A stretch of 64,000 nt of DNA from Fredericiella sp963839515 (GTDB lineage: Bacteria; Chloroflexota; Anaerolineae; Caldilineales; Caldilineaceae). Numbering within the stretch: position 1 is the stretch's first letter; every line of letters begins with the position of its first letter. A model generated the notes under the pieces. That model saw only the letters and a list, made by a program, of their open reading frames with translations, ran no database searches and had not been told where the DNA came from. The stretch is from contig CAWIVN010000001.1 in NCBI GenBank assembly GCA_963839515.1, positions 186,001-250,000 of the forward strand, read 5' to 3'. Below are positions 1 through 8,330 of the stretch, in pieces. Both the position numbers and the translations under genes were made by a program.

Positions 1-751
1 GCTGCGTCGTACTGCCTCCCACCGACGCCGCCAGCACATACTCGCCCGGCGCGCCCACGATCTCGGCATCGACCATTACCAGCGCCTGGTAGGGCGGGCC
101 GGGTTCGACGTGGCTGTGCAGGGCAAAGCCGGGCGGGGCCGAGCGGGGCGCCAGCCGCGTAGCAGTGCGGACGTGGCCGACAAAGGTTGCCGGCCGTGTC
201 TCAAGATAGACCGAGTGCCAGATACCGCCGCAGTTGCGGTCCTGCCCATGCTTGAGACTCCAGCTGCCCGGGCGGCAGTCCCAGTGGCTCAGGACGCCCT
301 TGATCACCTGCTTGCGATCGGGCCATACCGTGCCGGGCTCCTCCAGCGGGTCGCTGACCTCCACCACCAGGTGATTGGTGCCGGCGCGCACGGCGTTGGT
401 GACGTCAAACGCAAAGGGCGCAAAGTAGCCGGTGTGCTCGCCGAGGTAGACGTCGTTTAGCCACGCGCGCGCCTGGTAGTCGACGGCGCCAAAGACGAGC
501 CACACGCCCTTCCCGTCTGGGGCCCCAAAATCGGTCGCGGGCACGGGCGCAAGCTCAAAGTCGCGCTCGAAGCGCACGCGGCCGTGGAAATTGTCCAGCC
601 CGCCGAGCTGCCAGTTGCACGGGATCTGCATTTCCCCCGCCGCCGGCAGGTTGTCCGTGCTTTCAACCAGCAAGCCGCCTGGTTTGAGTGTCTGCTGTGC
701 CTGCGGTGTATAGCGCCACGGCCCATCCAGCACCTGTCTGCTGCGAGTCAT
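1..751 (-). CDS. Glycoside hydrolase family 2 protein, N-terminal part (partial)
   Basis: The reverse strand reads openly from an ATG at 751 to the window edge, so about 250 N-terminal residues are present and the catalytic barrel is outside the window. The visible part looks like the GH2 sugar-binding jelly roll: residues such as GPWRY near the start, IPCNWQL, FERDF, VWLVFGAVDYQARAWLN, GEHTGYFAPFAFDVT and the HWDCRPGSW segment are typical of beta-galactosidase/beta-mannosidase-like enzymes. The start overlaps the stop of the upstream isomerase gene by 4 bases (ATGA), so translation is probably coupled. With phosphomannose and phosphoglucose isomerases in the same operon a beta-mannoside or galactoside substrate is plausible, but the specificity cannot be read from this part. 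Confidence 0.8.
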   Translation of the reverse strand, partial: MTRSRQVLDGPWRYTPQAQQTLKPGGLLVESTDNLPAAGEMQIPCNWQLGGLDNFHGRVRFERDFELAPVPATDFGAPDGKGVWLVFGAVDYQARAWLNDVYLGEHTGYFAPFAFDVTNAVRAGTNHLVVEVSDPLEEPGTVWPDRKQVIKGVLSHWDCRPGSWSLKHGQDRNCGGIWHSVYLETRPATFVGHVRTATRLAPRSAPPGFALHSHVEPGPPYQALVMVDAEIVGAPGEYVLAASVGGSTTQ

Positions 752-2550
752 ACGACACCCTCCACCCACTGGCTGCGGGGCTTGATAAAGCTTTTGACCA
801 CCTTAATCGGCGCGCCCTCCTCCGAGATGAGCCGGTAGCTGCCGGCGGCGGCGGGGACGACAAAGGTCTCGGCAAAGTGAAAGCGCTGGCGTTCGCCGTT
901 TGCCGTCTCCAGCAGTACGCTGGCGCCCTCGACCAGGCTCATCACCTGGCACGACCCCCGCGTGGCGACCTCGACCGCGCCGCTGAACTCGTAGCGCTCC
1001 ACGTCATAAAAATGGTGGCGGTGCGTCGGCTGGTGGATCAACTGCCAGCCCGGCCCGCCGTCGATGCGCCTTGGCTCTGAAATCAACTCGGCGGGCACCA
1101 TGTCGCCTTTGCGTTCAAAGTACAGGTTGTCAAAAGCACGGTCGATGTTTAGCGGCCGCGGGCGCCCGTCCAGGTCAAGCCGCATCCAGTCGTACATCTT
1201 AAAGGTAAAGATATAGGGCGTGGCGCTGATCTCCAGCACCAGCGTGTCGGTGCCCGAACAGTGGATCGTGCCGTTGGGGATCAGAAAGAGGTCATGTTTG
1301 CGTGCAGGGTGCGACTGCACAAAGCGGTTGATGTCCACCGGCGTGGCGTCGCGGAAGCTCGTGTCCAGCGCCTGCCGCCAGGCTCCCGGGTCGATGTCGG
1401 CCTGAAAGCCGAGATAGCAGCGCGCCTGCGGCCCGCTGTCCAGGATGTAATAGGTTTCGTCCTGCGTGTAGCGCTCGCCAAAGTTGCGCCGGATATACTC
1501 GGGCCGCGGATGGCACTGCACCGACAGGTTGCCGCCGTCAAAGGTGTCGAGAAAGTCAAAGCGGATGGGAAACTCGTGGCCAAAGGCTGCCGCGCCGTCG
1601 CCCGTGATATCGGCGGGGTTGCGGTACATCAGGAAGTCAAACGAAACTTCCAGCAGCCAGTCGTCGCTTTCAAACACCAGGCCGTTCTCGGGCACGATCA
1701 ACTCAAACGACCAGGCGTAGTTGGGCACATCCTGGGCCAGCTGCGGCATGCGTTGGCGGATCCACTGTCCCCCCCACGGTCCCGGCTCAAACCAGGGGCG
1801 CACGCGGAAGTAGCTGTTGGCCATGCGATCCAGCCCCTGGCGCAGATCGCCGCCCGCGGCAAAGACGATCTCGTCGGGACGCTGGCCGTCTACGATCCAG
1901 TCGATGCGGGAGTAGAGCCCCGCTTTGTGGCGGTTGGCGGCCGGCCAGTCGACAAAGTACGAACGCTTGTAGGCCGTCTTGGGGTCGAGCGGGCCCGCCG
2001 CGCCCAGGCAGGAGGCCGTGCCCGCCCGCTGACGGAACTGGATCTCGTTCTTGGGCACATCCACGTAGACCAGCGCGCCCTCCCAGCCCGCCAGCGCCGC
2101 GCCGCAGCCGTAGAGGATGTTGAGGTCGGCGCTCGGGTCGGGCGCCAGCTGCGCCAGCTTGCCGTGGTCAAAAAAGGCGCGCAGTTCGCCGCCGAAGCAG
2201 AAGCCAAAGATCGGGTCGTTGCCGCCCAGGTAGGGTGCGATCAGCGCGTCGATCGCCGCCGGCGGCAGCAGGGCGCTGCCCACATCGCACCAGGCCACGC
2301 GCACGCTGCGGGCATGCAGCGCCGCCGCCAGTCGTTCCCGGAAGTCCTCCCACAGCACGCCGGGAAACCCGTCGATGACTGCCTGCTGGGCGCCGGCAAG
2401 TTGCTGCGCCAGCGCGTCGTAGCCACCGGCGATGCGGCCCGTACCGAGTGAGAAGCTGGGATAGATATCATACTGGCCGTTCATCACCTGCGTACGCCGG
2501 CTCGGCATCAGGTGCTGGGTCGTCTTGCGCCACGGAATGGGCAAAGTCAC
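748..2550 (-). CDS. Large class I mannose-6-phosphate isomerase-like protein
   Basis: About 600 residues. The first half (a GGYDALAQQL-type segment, AGWEGALVYVDVP, YFVDWPAANRHK) is an extension not found in ordinary ManA. The second half has the class I phosphomannose isomerase signs: WGGQWIRQR near residue 250, the metal-ligand motif QCHP around 355, DETYYIL around 375, and PNGTIHCSG around 430, which match the Gln/His, Glu and His zinc ligands of the family. It would interconvert mannose-6-P and fructose-6-P in the cytoplasm. The GTG at 2550 is chosen because AAGGAG lies just upstream and the previous gene ends 3 bases before; a longer open frame upstream runs through that neighbour and is rejected. 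The normal family length is 300-400 residues, so the N-terminal extension is notable; it could have a different sugar-phosphate role. Confidence 0.75.
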   Translation of the reverse strand: MTLPIPWRKTTQHLMPSRRTQVMNGQYDIYPSFSLGTGRIAGGYDALAQQLAGAQQAVIDGFPGVLWEDFRERLAAALHARSVRVAWCDVGSALLPPAAIDALIAPYLGGNDPIFGFCFGGELRAFFDHGKLAQLAPDPSADLNILYGCGAALAGWEGALVYVDVPKNEIQFRQRAGTASCLGAAGPLDPKTAYKRSYFVDWPAANRHKAGLYSRIDWIVDGQRPDEIVFAAGGDLRQGLDRMANSYFRVRPWFEPGPWGGQWIRQRMPQLAQDVPNYAWSFELIVPENGLVFESDDWLLEVSFDFLMYRNPADITGDGAAAFGHEFPIRFDFLDTFDGGNLSVQCHPRPEYIRRNFGERYTQDETYYILDSGPQARCYLGFQADIDPGAWRQALDTSFRDATPVDINRFVQSHPARKHDLFLIPNGTIHCSGTDTLVLEISATPYIFTFKMYDWMRLDLDGRPRPLNIDRAFDNLYFERKGDMVPAELISEPRRIDGGPGWQLIHQPTHRHHFYDVERYEFSGAVEVATRGSCQVMSLVEGASVLLETANGERQRFHFAETFVVPAAAGSYRLISEEGAPIKVVKSFIKPRSQWVEGVV

Positions 2551-2552
2551 GC

Positions 2553-2945
<393 letters not shown>

Positions 2946-2983
2946 GGCTGCTTTCTGTCATTTTGCCCGGCTACGGTTTCCGG

Positions 2984-3586
2984 TTACTTTGCAGGAGCCA
3001 GGCGCTGCAGGTAGGCGGCGCGCTCCATCACCTGCGGCTTGCCGTCCATGTCGACCACGACCAGGGCGAAATCGCGCTCGGCCACCGCGGCATAATCGTG
3101 GCCCGCGTCGCTGGAGAGCACACCCCAGTAGACCAGCGGCTCGGTCCCGGTATTGATCGTGCGATGGGAGGTATGGCCGGGCACATACACCACACGTTCG
3201 GCCGCCAGCGGCAGGGCAACGCACTCGCCCGTCTCCTCGTCCTGCAGCAGCATCATGCCTTCGCCGCGCAGCCCGATATACACCTCGGCGGCAGGGCGCC
3301 AGGCATGGATGTGGCCCTTGGTCATGTAGTATTCGTCGCCGATCTTACCGGGTTCGATCGTGCCGATCACATAGTGGAGCTGGCCGTCGCCGCTGACCGA
3401 TTCCACGCCGCTGGTCGCATAGAGCACCGGGTCGCCGGCGGCCAGGGCGGCGGCGTAGGCCGCCTTATCGGCAAAGCAGCCTTGCAGGGCGCTCAGATGG
3501 CGCTGGTTTTCCGCCTGTCCTTCAAGCGCGGCGCTGTTGGAATCAAAACGCAGCGAACTGCCTAGTGCCAGAGTTGCACTTTTCAT
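2984..3586 (-). CDS. pgi: Cupin-type (archaeal-type) glucose-6-phosphate isomerase
   Basis: 200 residues, the usual length of cupin phosphoglucose isomerases. The signature runs from YYMTKGHIH (about residue 86) to AAEVYIGLRGEG (about 98-110), giving the two His and one Glu metal ligands, with the fourth His in VPGHTSHRTINTG (about 135-147). It interconverts glucose-6-P and fructose-6-P with a bound divalent metal. It is the first gene of the four-gene minus-strand sugar operon. Transcription probably starts from the promoter at 3654-3682, whose start site is covered by a perfect inverted repeat, so repression by a sugar-responsive regulator is likely. A second, classical Pgi may exist elsewhere in the genome. 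Confidence 0.88.
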   Translation of the reverse strand: MKSATLALGSSLRFDSNSAALEGQAENQRHLSALQGCFADKAAYAAALAAGDPVLYATSGVESVSGDGQLHYVIGTIEPGKIGDEYYMTKGHIHAWRPAAEVYIGLRGEGMMLLQDEETGECVALPLAAERVVYVPGHTSHRTINTGTEPLVYWGVLSSDAGHDYAAVAERDFALVVVDMDGKPQVMERAAYLQRLAPAK

Positions 3587-3619
3587 ATGGAATTTCTTTC
3601 ATTACTCAGTAGTTAGGAT

Positions 3620-3647
3620 GTGATATTAGGGATGATAGAAATATCAC
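3620..3647. promoter_or_regulatory. Palindromic operator in the sugar operon leader
   Basis: Perfect 8-base inverted repeat: GTGATATT at 3620-3627 and AATATCAC at 3640-3647, 12 bases apart. It starts exactly where transcription from the promoter at 3654-3682 should begin, a classical repressor position. Similar half-sites occur in the promoter of the DeoR gene about 1.1 kb away, which makes that protein the best candidate ligand. Confidence 0.6.
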
Positions 3648-3653
3648 CCGCTA

Positions 3654-3682
3654 AGCATACTAGAACGATAGGCGTGTGTCAA
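3654..3682 (-). promoter_or_regulatory. Sigma-70-type promoter of the pgi-pmi-GH2 operon
   Basis: On the minus strand TTGACA (3682-3677) and TATGCT (3659-3654) are separated by exactly 17 bases. The leader to the pgi ATG is about 60 nt. The -35 is a perfect match and the operator follows directly. Confidence 0.65.
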
Positions 3683-3791
3683 GGGCGAAAACATAACATT
3701 TTATAACAATCTTTCAGCCAGCCATGGTGTCGGGGGGGTGCGTCGGAAAGCCTGATCGCTGACGTTCTTTTGGGTGTACAATGGATCCATT

Positions 3792-4704
3792 ATGGAAGAC
3801 TGGCGCACATACTTGAACGGCGATCCGCTGTCCTTGGCTGCTCGAGGCGGAGAATCCCTCCATCCGCCGCTGGACGCTGCTGGATGTTCTTGACCGGCCT
3901 GCGGACGACCCCGAGGTTTGCGCAGCCGGCACCGCCGTTGCCCAGCAGCCGTTGGTACGGGAGCTGTTTGCCCGGCAGCACCCCCAAGGCTATTGGGGCG
4001 ACGATGAGACCAAGCCTCACACCGCCCAGGGCGCAGTCGGCGTGCTCACCTTGCTCTATATGCTTGGCGTCGCTCCCGACGAGCGCACGGCCGCGGGCTG
4101 TGATTCTTTTCTGAATTTCTGCCAGCACGCGAGTGGCGGCTTTTCGATGACGAAGAGGCTGCACAGCGGCATCTTCCCCTGCACGACAGGCGAGCACCTG
4201 CCTTTTCTCGTCTACTTCGGCCTGGCAGACGATCCCCGCGTCAAGGCCGCGTTTGCTTTTCTGATAGCAGACATGGTGTCGGACGATGCTCTCGACTGCG
4301 GGCGCTACCAGCACCGGGCCTGCTTGTGGGGCGCCATCGCCGCGCTCAAGGGTCTTGCGGTGCTGCCGCCGGCACTGCAATCGTCCCAGTCCCAACGCGT
4401 GGTGCAGCGCCTCGCAGATGCGCTGCTGGACGCCCACTATGATTTCGCAGGTGAGCACAAACGCTGGCTTACCTTTGGCGTGCCGCGCGCGTGGGACTTG
4501 CTCAGTGCGCTAAAGACGCTGGCCGCTCATGGCTACGGCGGCGACGCTCGCTTTATACCTTTGCTCCAACTGGTGCTCAACTGCCAGAATGGCCAAGGGC
4601 GCTGGCGGTGCGGTTCCGTCGCGCGCACCTGGCCGCTTGAGCAGCGCAACCGGCCCAGCAAATGGGTCACCCTGGATGCGCTGCGGCTGCTGAAACGAGC
4701 CTAG
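3792..4704 (+). pseudogene. Squalene-cyclase/prenyltransferase-like protein, frameshifted near its start
   Basis: Reads as about 300 residues if one base is removed. The ATG at 3792 opens MEDWRTYLNGDPLS and then leaves frame; the following frame continues WLLEAENPSIRRWTLLDVLD from 3835 and stays open to 4704, with repeated alpha/alpha-barrel-like stretches (QGYWGDDET, GGFS, WDLLSALK). The two pieces join at TCCTTGG (3831-3837), where one T is extra. The join matches a protein type common in Chloroflexota that is often labelled nitrogen fixation protein or squalene cyclase-like and whose function is unknown to me. Without the first part translation would have to begin at TTG 3952. The fault could be a sequencing error or a real inactivation. 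It lies between the sugar operon and its likely regulator. Confidence 0.6.
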
Positions 4705-4712
4705 GCTGCCCA

Positions 4713-4758
4713 TTGACACCACCGACGCCGGATGTTATATTCTGTTATGTAATATCAA
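4713..4758 (+). promoter_or_regulatory. Promoter of the DeoR gene with operator-like half-sites
   Basis: TTGACA (4713-4718), 17 bases, TATATT (4736-4741): near-consensus sigma-70 spacing. Overlapping and following the -10 are GTTATATT (4734-4741) and AATATCAA (4751-4758), each one base different from the arms of the operator at 3620-3647, but 9 rather than 12 bases apart. TGTTAT is also repeated at 4733 and 4743. This is consistent with autoregulation. Confidence 0.6.
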
Positions 4759-4789
4759 GCCGCGTGTTAATGAAAACAGCAGGCAAGTC

Positions 4790-5599
4790 ATGGTTGCAGT
4801 GGGGTCCTCCGGCGCGCGGCTGCTCACCGAGCAGCGGCGCGCGCAAATCGTCGAGCTTGTAGACCAGCTCGGCTCCGTCACCAATGAAGACCTGGCCCGG
4901 CAGTTCGGCGTCTCGCTGATGACCGTCTGGCGCGACCTCACCGGGTTGGAGGAGGCGGGCCGGCTGCGCCGCGTCCGCGGTGGCGCCACGCGCCTGGACC
5001 GACGCCTCGAAACCGAGCCGCTCTATGTCAGCAAGCAGGTAATCAACCAGGCCAACAAGGACTGCATCGCGCGCTATGCCGCGCAGCACTTCATTGCCGA
5101 CGGCGATATCGTGCTGATGGAGGCGGGTACGACGGTGGCCGCCATGGCCCGCCATCTGCCTGCCTACAAGCACCTCACCGTGGTCGGCAATGGCCTGGGC
5201 ACGATGAATGAGCTGGCCAAGCAGCTGCCGGGGGTAACGGTCTTTTGCTGCGGTGGGCTGCTGCGCGAGGTGGGCCTCACCTTTGTCGGTCCGCAGGCCG
5301 AAGCCTATTTCCGCCAGATCAACGCCCACACCTGCTTTCTCAGCGCCACCGGCATCACCACCTCCGAAGGCGTCACCGACCCCAACCTGCTCGAGATCCA
5401 GGTCAAGCGTGCCATGGCGCAAAGCGCCGCACGCATTGTCCTCCTCATGGACAGCACCAAGTTCGGCATGCGCTCGCTGGCCAAAATCTTCGACGTGCGC
5501 GATGTAGATGTGTTGGTAACCGACGCCGGCGCCCCACCTGCCACGCTCGACGAGATCCGTGCCCTCGGCGTGGATGTCCACATCGCCGCCACTGCCTAG
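4790..5599 (+). CDS. DeoR/GlpR-family sugar-responsive repressor
   Basis: 269 residues, the typical length. The N-terminal winged helix (about residues 9-65) carries RRAQIVELVDQLGSVTNEDLA and a DeoR-type recognition helix (VSLMTVWRDL) followed by the wing RLRRVRGGA. The remainder is a DeoRC phosphosugar-binding domain with the EAGTTVAAMARHL phosphate loop (about 105-117), VGNGL and DSTKFG (about 222-227). Such proteins release DNA on binding a phosphosugar, here plausibly a hexose-phosphate made or used by the neighbouring isomerases. It has its own promoter with half-sites shared with the sugar operon leader. Its TAG stop forms the first bases of a palindromic repeat. Confidence 0.88.
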   Translation: MVAVGSSGARLLTEQRRAQIVELVDQLGSVTNEDLARQFGVSLMTVWRDLTGLEEAGRLRRVRGGATRLDRRLETEPLYVSKQVINQANKDCIARYAAQHFIADGDIVLMEAGTTVAAMARHLPAYKHLTVVGNGLGTMNELAKQLPGVTVFCCGGLLREVGLTFVGPQAEAYFRQINAHTCFLSATGITTSEGVTDPNLLEIQVKRAMAQSAARIVLLMDSTKFGMRSLAKIFDVRDVDVLVTDAGAPPATLDEIRALGVDVHIAATA

Positions 5600-5670
5600 C
5601 CCGCCATGCTTTTATGCGGGCCGGCCGCCACGCCCTCGTGCGGCTCCTCGTGCACGCCTACGTGCACGTG
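5597..5670. repeat. Dispersed palindromic repeat, family B, copy 1
   Basis: Starts at the deoR stop codon. Contains the module CCGCCATGCTTTTATGCGGG, then CCGCCACGCCCTCGTGCGG and CTCGTGCACGCCTACGTGCA. The modules are self-complementary and recur in copy 2 (8224-8283) and copy 3 (55892-55974, opposite orientation). Between convergent genes it may also act as a bidirectional terminator. Confidence 0.7.
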
Positions 5671-5683
5671 TTACTACGCCTCT

Positions 5684-7051
5684 CTACGCCAACTCCTCAA
5701 AAAACGCGATCACCGTCTCGATCCCCCGGTAGAAATTGGGCATGTGCATCTTCTCGTTCGGCGCGTGCAGGTTGTCGTCTGCCAGCCCAAACCCCATAAA
5801 GACGACAGGTGCGCCCAGCTCCTGCTGGAACACCGTCCCAATCGGAATCGAGCCGCCCTCGCGCATGTAGACGGGCTCGACGCCAAAAGTACGGGCATAG
5901 GCACGCGCTGCCGCTTGCACGGCCTCGCCGTCAAATGGCGCCAGGAACGGCGGGGCGCCGTGATAGACATGCAGCTTGACGTCCATGGTCGGAGCCGCCA
6001 GCTTCTGCATGTGCTGCTCGATCAGGGTGGTGATGACAGCCGGGTCCTGGTCGGGCACGAGACGGCAACTGACCTTGGCGTGCGCCTCGTAGGGGATGAC
6101 GGTTTTGAAGCCGTCGCCGGTAAAGCCGCCCCACATGCCGTTGATCTCGAGCGTCGGCCGCGCGCCGACCCGCTCGGTGACGGTATAGCCCTGCTCGCCC
6201 CACGCACCCTTTGCCCCACTCTCGGCCAGCAGCTCGGTTTCGCCATACGGCACGCGCGCCAGCGCCGCCCGTTCGTCGGGCGTAAGCACGCGCACCTGGT
6301 CGTAGAATCCCGGCACGGTTACGCACCCCTCCGCGTCGTGCAGCGCCGCCAGCAGCTCGGCCAGCGCCTGGTTGGCGTTGTGGACCGCGCCGCCAAACGA
6401 GCCGCTGTGCAGGTCGCGCCGCGCGGTGGTCACAGTGACTTCGGCCGCCCACATGCCGCGCAGGCCGTAAATGATCGACGGCTGGGAGGGCGACAAGATG
6501 TGCGTATCCGAGATCAGGATGGCGTCGCAGGCCAGCTCCGCCTGGTGCGTCTTGACGTAGGCCTCGATGGTCTCGCCGCCAAACTCCTCCTCGCCTTCGA
6601 TCAGCAGCTTGACGTTGACGGGCAATCTCCCCCTCGTCGCCAGCAGGGCCTCAATCGCCTTGACGTGGATAAAGGTCTGCCCCTTGTCGTCAGACGCCCC
6701 GCGTGCATAGAGGTCATTGCCGCGCAGCGTGGGCTCAAAGGGTGGCGTATCCCACTTGGCGAGGGGATCGACGGGCTGCACGTCAAAATGGCCGTAGCAG
6801 AGCACGGTCGGCGCGTCCGGACCAGCTTCCAGCCAGTCGGCATAGACCAGTGGGTGGATGTCGCTCTCGATCAAGCGCACATTGTGGAGCCCGATCGCAC
6901 GGAGGTGATCGGCCAGCCAGTCGGCTGCCAGGCGCACGTCTTGCTTGTGTGCCGGCAGGGCGCTGATGCTGGGAATGCGCAGCCACTCCACCAGCTCCTG
7001 CATCTGGCGCGGGCGGGCGGACTGCAGGTAGTCAGCGACGTTGTTTGACAT
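5684..7051 (-). CDS. M20-family metallodipeptidase
   Basis: 455 residues, normal for M20 dipeptidases. Zinc-ligand and catalytic segments are visible: CYGHFDVQP near residue 85 (His and Asp), the DxxG-like ASDDKG near 118 (bridging Asp), EGEEEFGG near 151 (catalytic Glu followed by ligand Glu), and HAPNEKMHMPNF near the C-terminus (ligand His). The lid domain lies at about 185-330. It hydrolyses dipeptides or short N-acyl peptides in the cytoplasm; no signal peptide is seen. It is monocistronic, facing the deoR gene across repeat B copy 1. Confidence 0.88.
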   Translation of the reverse strand: MSNNVADYLQSARPRQMQELVEWLRIPSISALPAHKQDVRLAADWLADHLRAIGLHNVRLIESDIHPLVYADWLEAGPDAPTVLCYGHFDVQPVDPLAKWDTPPFEPTLRGNDLYARGASDDKGQTFIHVKAIEALLATRGRLPVNVKLLIEGEEEFGGETIEAYVKTHQAELACDAILISDTHILSPSQPSIIYGLRGMWAAEVTVTTARRDLHSGSFGGAVHNANQALAELLAALHDAEGCVTVPGFYDQVRVLTPDERAALARVPYGETELLAESGAKGAWGEQGYTVTERVGARPTLEINGMWGGFTGDGFKTVIPYEAHAKVSCRLVPDQDPAVITTLIEQHMQKLAAPTMDVKLHVYHGAPPFLAPFDGEAVQAAARAYARTFGVEPVYMREGGSIPIGTVFQQELGAPVVFMGFGLADDNLHAPNEKMHMPNFYRGIETVIAFFEELA

Positions 7052-7227
7052 AATCTGCTTTCTTCTTTGTGCTGCCGCAGCTTGGCGCCGGCGGCAGGAA
7101 TTGGCGATAATGCTGATCCAAGCGCAGCCAAGGCGCGGCCGGATCGACTTGATAGGTCCAGTATAACAGGCGCAGCGCCCCTACTACATATCCGAGGCTG
7201 CGTATCCAATGGGGAGAAGCGATCGAT

Positions 7228-8223
7228 ATGCTGCCATCCAATCTACTGCCCTATTACACGCTGCCCGCAGCGGCCCATCGGCTCGCGCTCGGGGCACGAC
7301 CACTGGCTGGGGGCCCTCTGATCGAGATCGATCACGCGGCGTATGCGGAGGAGGTGGTGCTCAAGCGGGACAGTCTGGCTCGCGATTACGCTTACTATTT
7401 CCAGGCATGGCCGCAGAGCGCAGCAGCACAGTGGGAAGCGCTGGCGCTGATCGTGCACGATCTCTGCCTGCACTACCCGCACGATTTTGCCTTGACCTGC
7501 GCCGGCGACGACTGGACCTGGCGCAATCGGCTGCAGGGCACCAGCCTGCGTTTTCGCTTTGGCGACGCCGGCACATTACCGTGGGCGCCGCTGGACTGGG
7601 TTGGCCGCCAGGTGCAGGAAGACCTGCTGCTGCTGGATAGCAGTGGCGCCATCGGTGACACTGCTGTGGGTGATGAGGCCGCCGGTGACGGTGTCGCCGG
7701 TGACGGTTCCCTGCGCCTGGTAGCGGGGCAGCTCTGCTTCCCCAACCGCTGGAGCCTGGACGAGAAGATGGGATTGTCATTCCTCGCCATTCACGAACCG
7801 GTGCCGGGCTTTGGGGCGGAAATTGGCCGTCCGTCCAACTTGCTGCTGGCGCGGCTCAAATCCCAGCGTCCGGTATGGCGCTACAACTGGGCGTTGACGG
7901 TCGGCGGCGAACTTGATCTTTCCACGCGGGTATATGCCGCCGTGCAGGGGCGCATGGCAGGCGTCACTGCCGCCAACTGCGGCGACACGTGCTTTCTGCG
8001 CGCCGAGCGGCAGACGTTGGCGCGGCTGCCGCGTACGGGAGCAGTGCTCTTCACCGTCCACACCTATCGCACGGCCCTGGCCAACCTGGCAAGCGACCAG
8101 GAGTGGGTGCGGCATTTCCTGGATGTATTGGACCAGACCTCGCCCGCCCTGCTGGCCTACAAGGGCGTAGCCCCGGTGGAGGCGGCGCTCCGTAAGTATC
8201 TGGGGCGACAAGGTGTGGTTTAA
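7228..8223 (+). CDS. HDOD (heme-dependent oxidative N-demethylase, DUF3445) family protein
   Basis: 331 residues. The family core is seen as RDYAYYFQAWP near residue 52, LCFPNRWSLDEKMG (about 165-178) and LSFLAIHEPVPG (about 179-190), and a C-terminal RQTLARLPRTGAVLFTVHTY segment. Characterised relatives are heme enzymes that demethylate dimethylamine-type compounds, but many members are uncharacterised, so only the family is called. Residues about 138-160 are a low-complexity insert of four GDxxxGD-like units. ATG 7228 is preceded by GGGGAG at 11 bases. The TAA stop abuts repeat B copy 2. Confidence 0.8.
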   Translation: MLPSNLLPYYTLPAAAHRLALGARPLAGGPLIEIDHAAYAEEVVLKRDSLARDYAYYFQAWPQSAAAQWEALALIVHDLCLHYPHDFALTCAGDDWTWRNRLQGTSLRFRFGDAGTLPWAPLDWVGRQVQEDLLLLDSSGAIGDTAVGDEAAGDGVAGDGSLRLVAGQLCFPNRWSLDEKMGLSFLAIHEPVPGFGAEIGRPSNLLLARLKSQRPVWRYNWALTVGGELDLSTRVYAAVQGRMAGVTAANCGDTCFLRAERQTLARLPRTGAVLFTVHTYRTALANLASDQEWVRHFLDVLDQTSPALLAYKGVAPVEAALRKYLGRQGVV

Positions 8224-8283
8224 CTCCCGCGTAGCCCGCACGCCCTCGTGCGGGTCTACGGGCACGCCCTCGTGCCCGTGTGG
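8224..8283. repeat. Dispersed palindromic repeat, family B, copy 2
   Basis: Begins right after the stop of the HDOD gene. Reads CTCCCGCGTAGCCCG, then CCGCACGCCCTCGTGCGGG (perfect hairpin arms), TCTA, then CGGGCACGCCCTCGTGCCCG (second hairpin). The same modules in the same order appear in copy 3. It lacks the CATGCTTTTATG module of copies 1 and 3. Confidence 0.75.
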
Positions 8284-8299
8284 TTTGTGTTATCAGCCA

Positions 8300-8330
8300 G
8301 GTATAGGTCAAACACGTAGCGACCTATACC
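8300..8330. repeat. 10-base perfect inverted repeat at the 3' end of the subtilase gene
   Basis: GGTATAGGTC (8300-8309) and GACCTATACC (8321-8330) with an 11-base loop; the stop codon of the minus-strand subtilase (8308-8310) is inside it. There is no U tract on either side, so it may protect the mRNA 3' end or be a weak bidirectional terminator between convergent genes. Confidence 0.5.
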
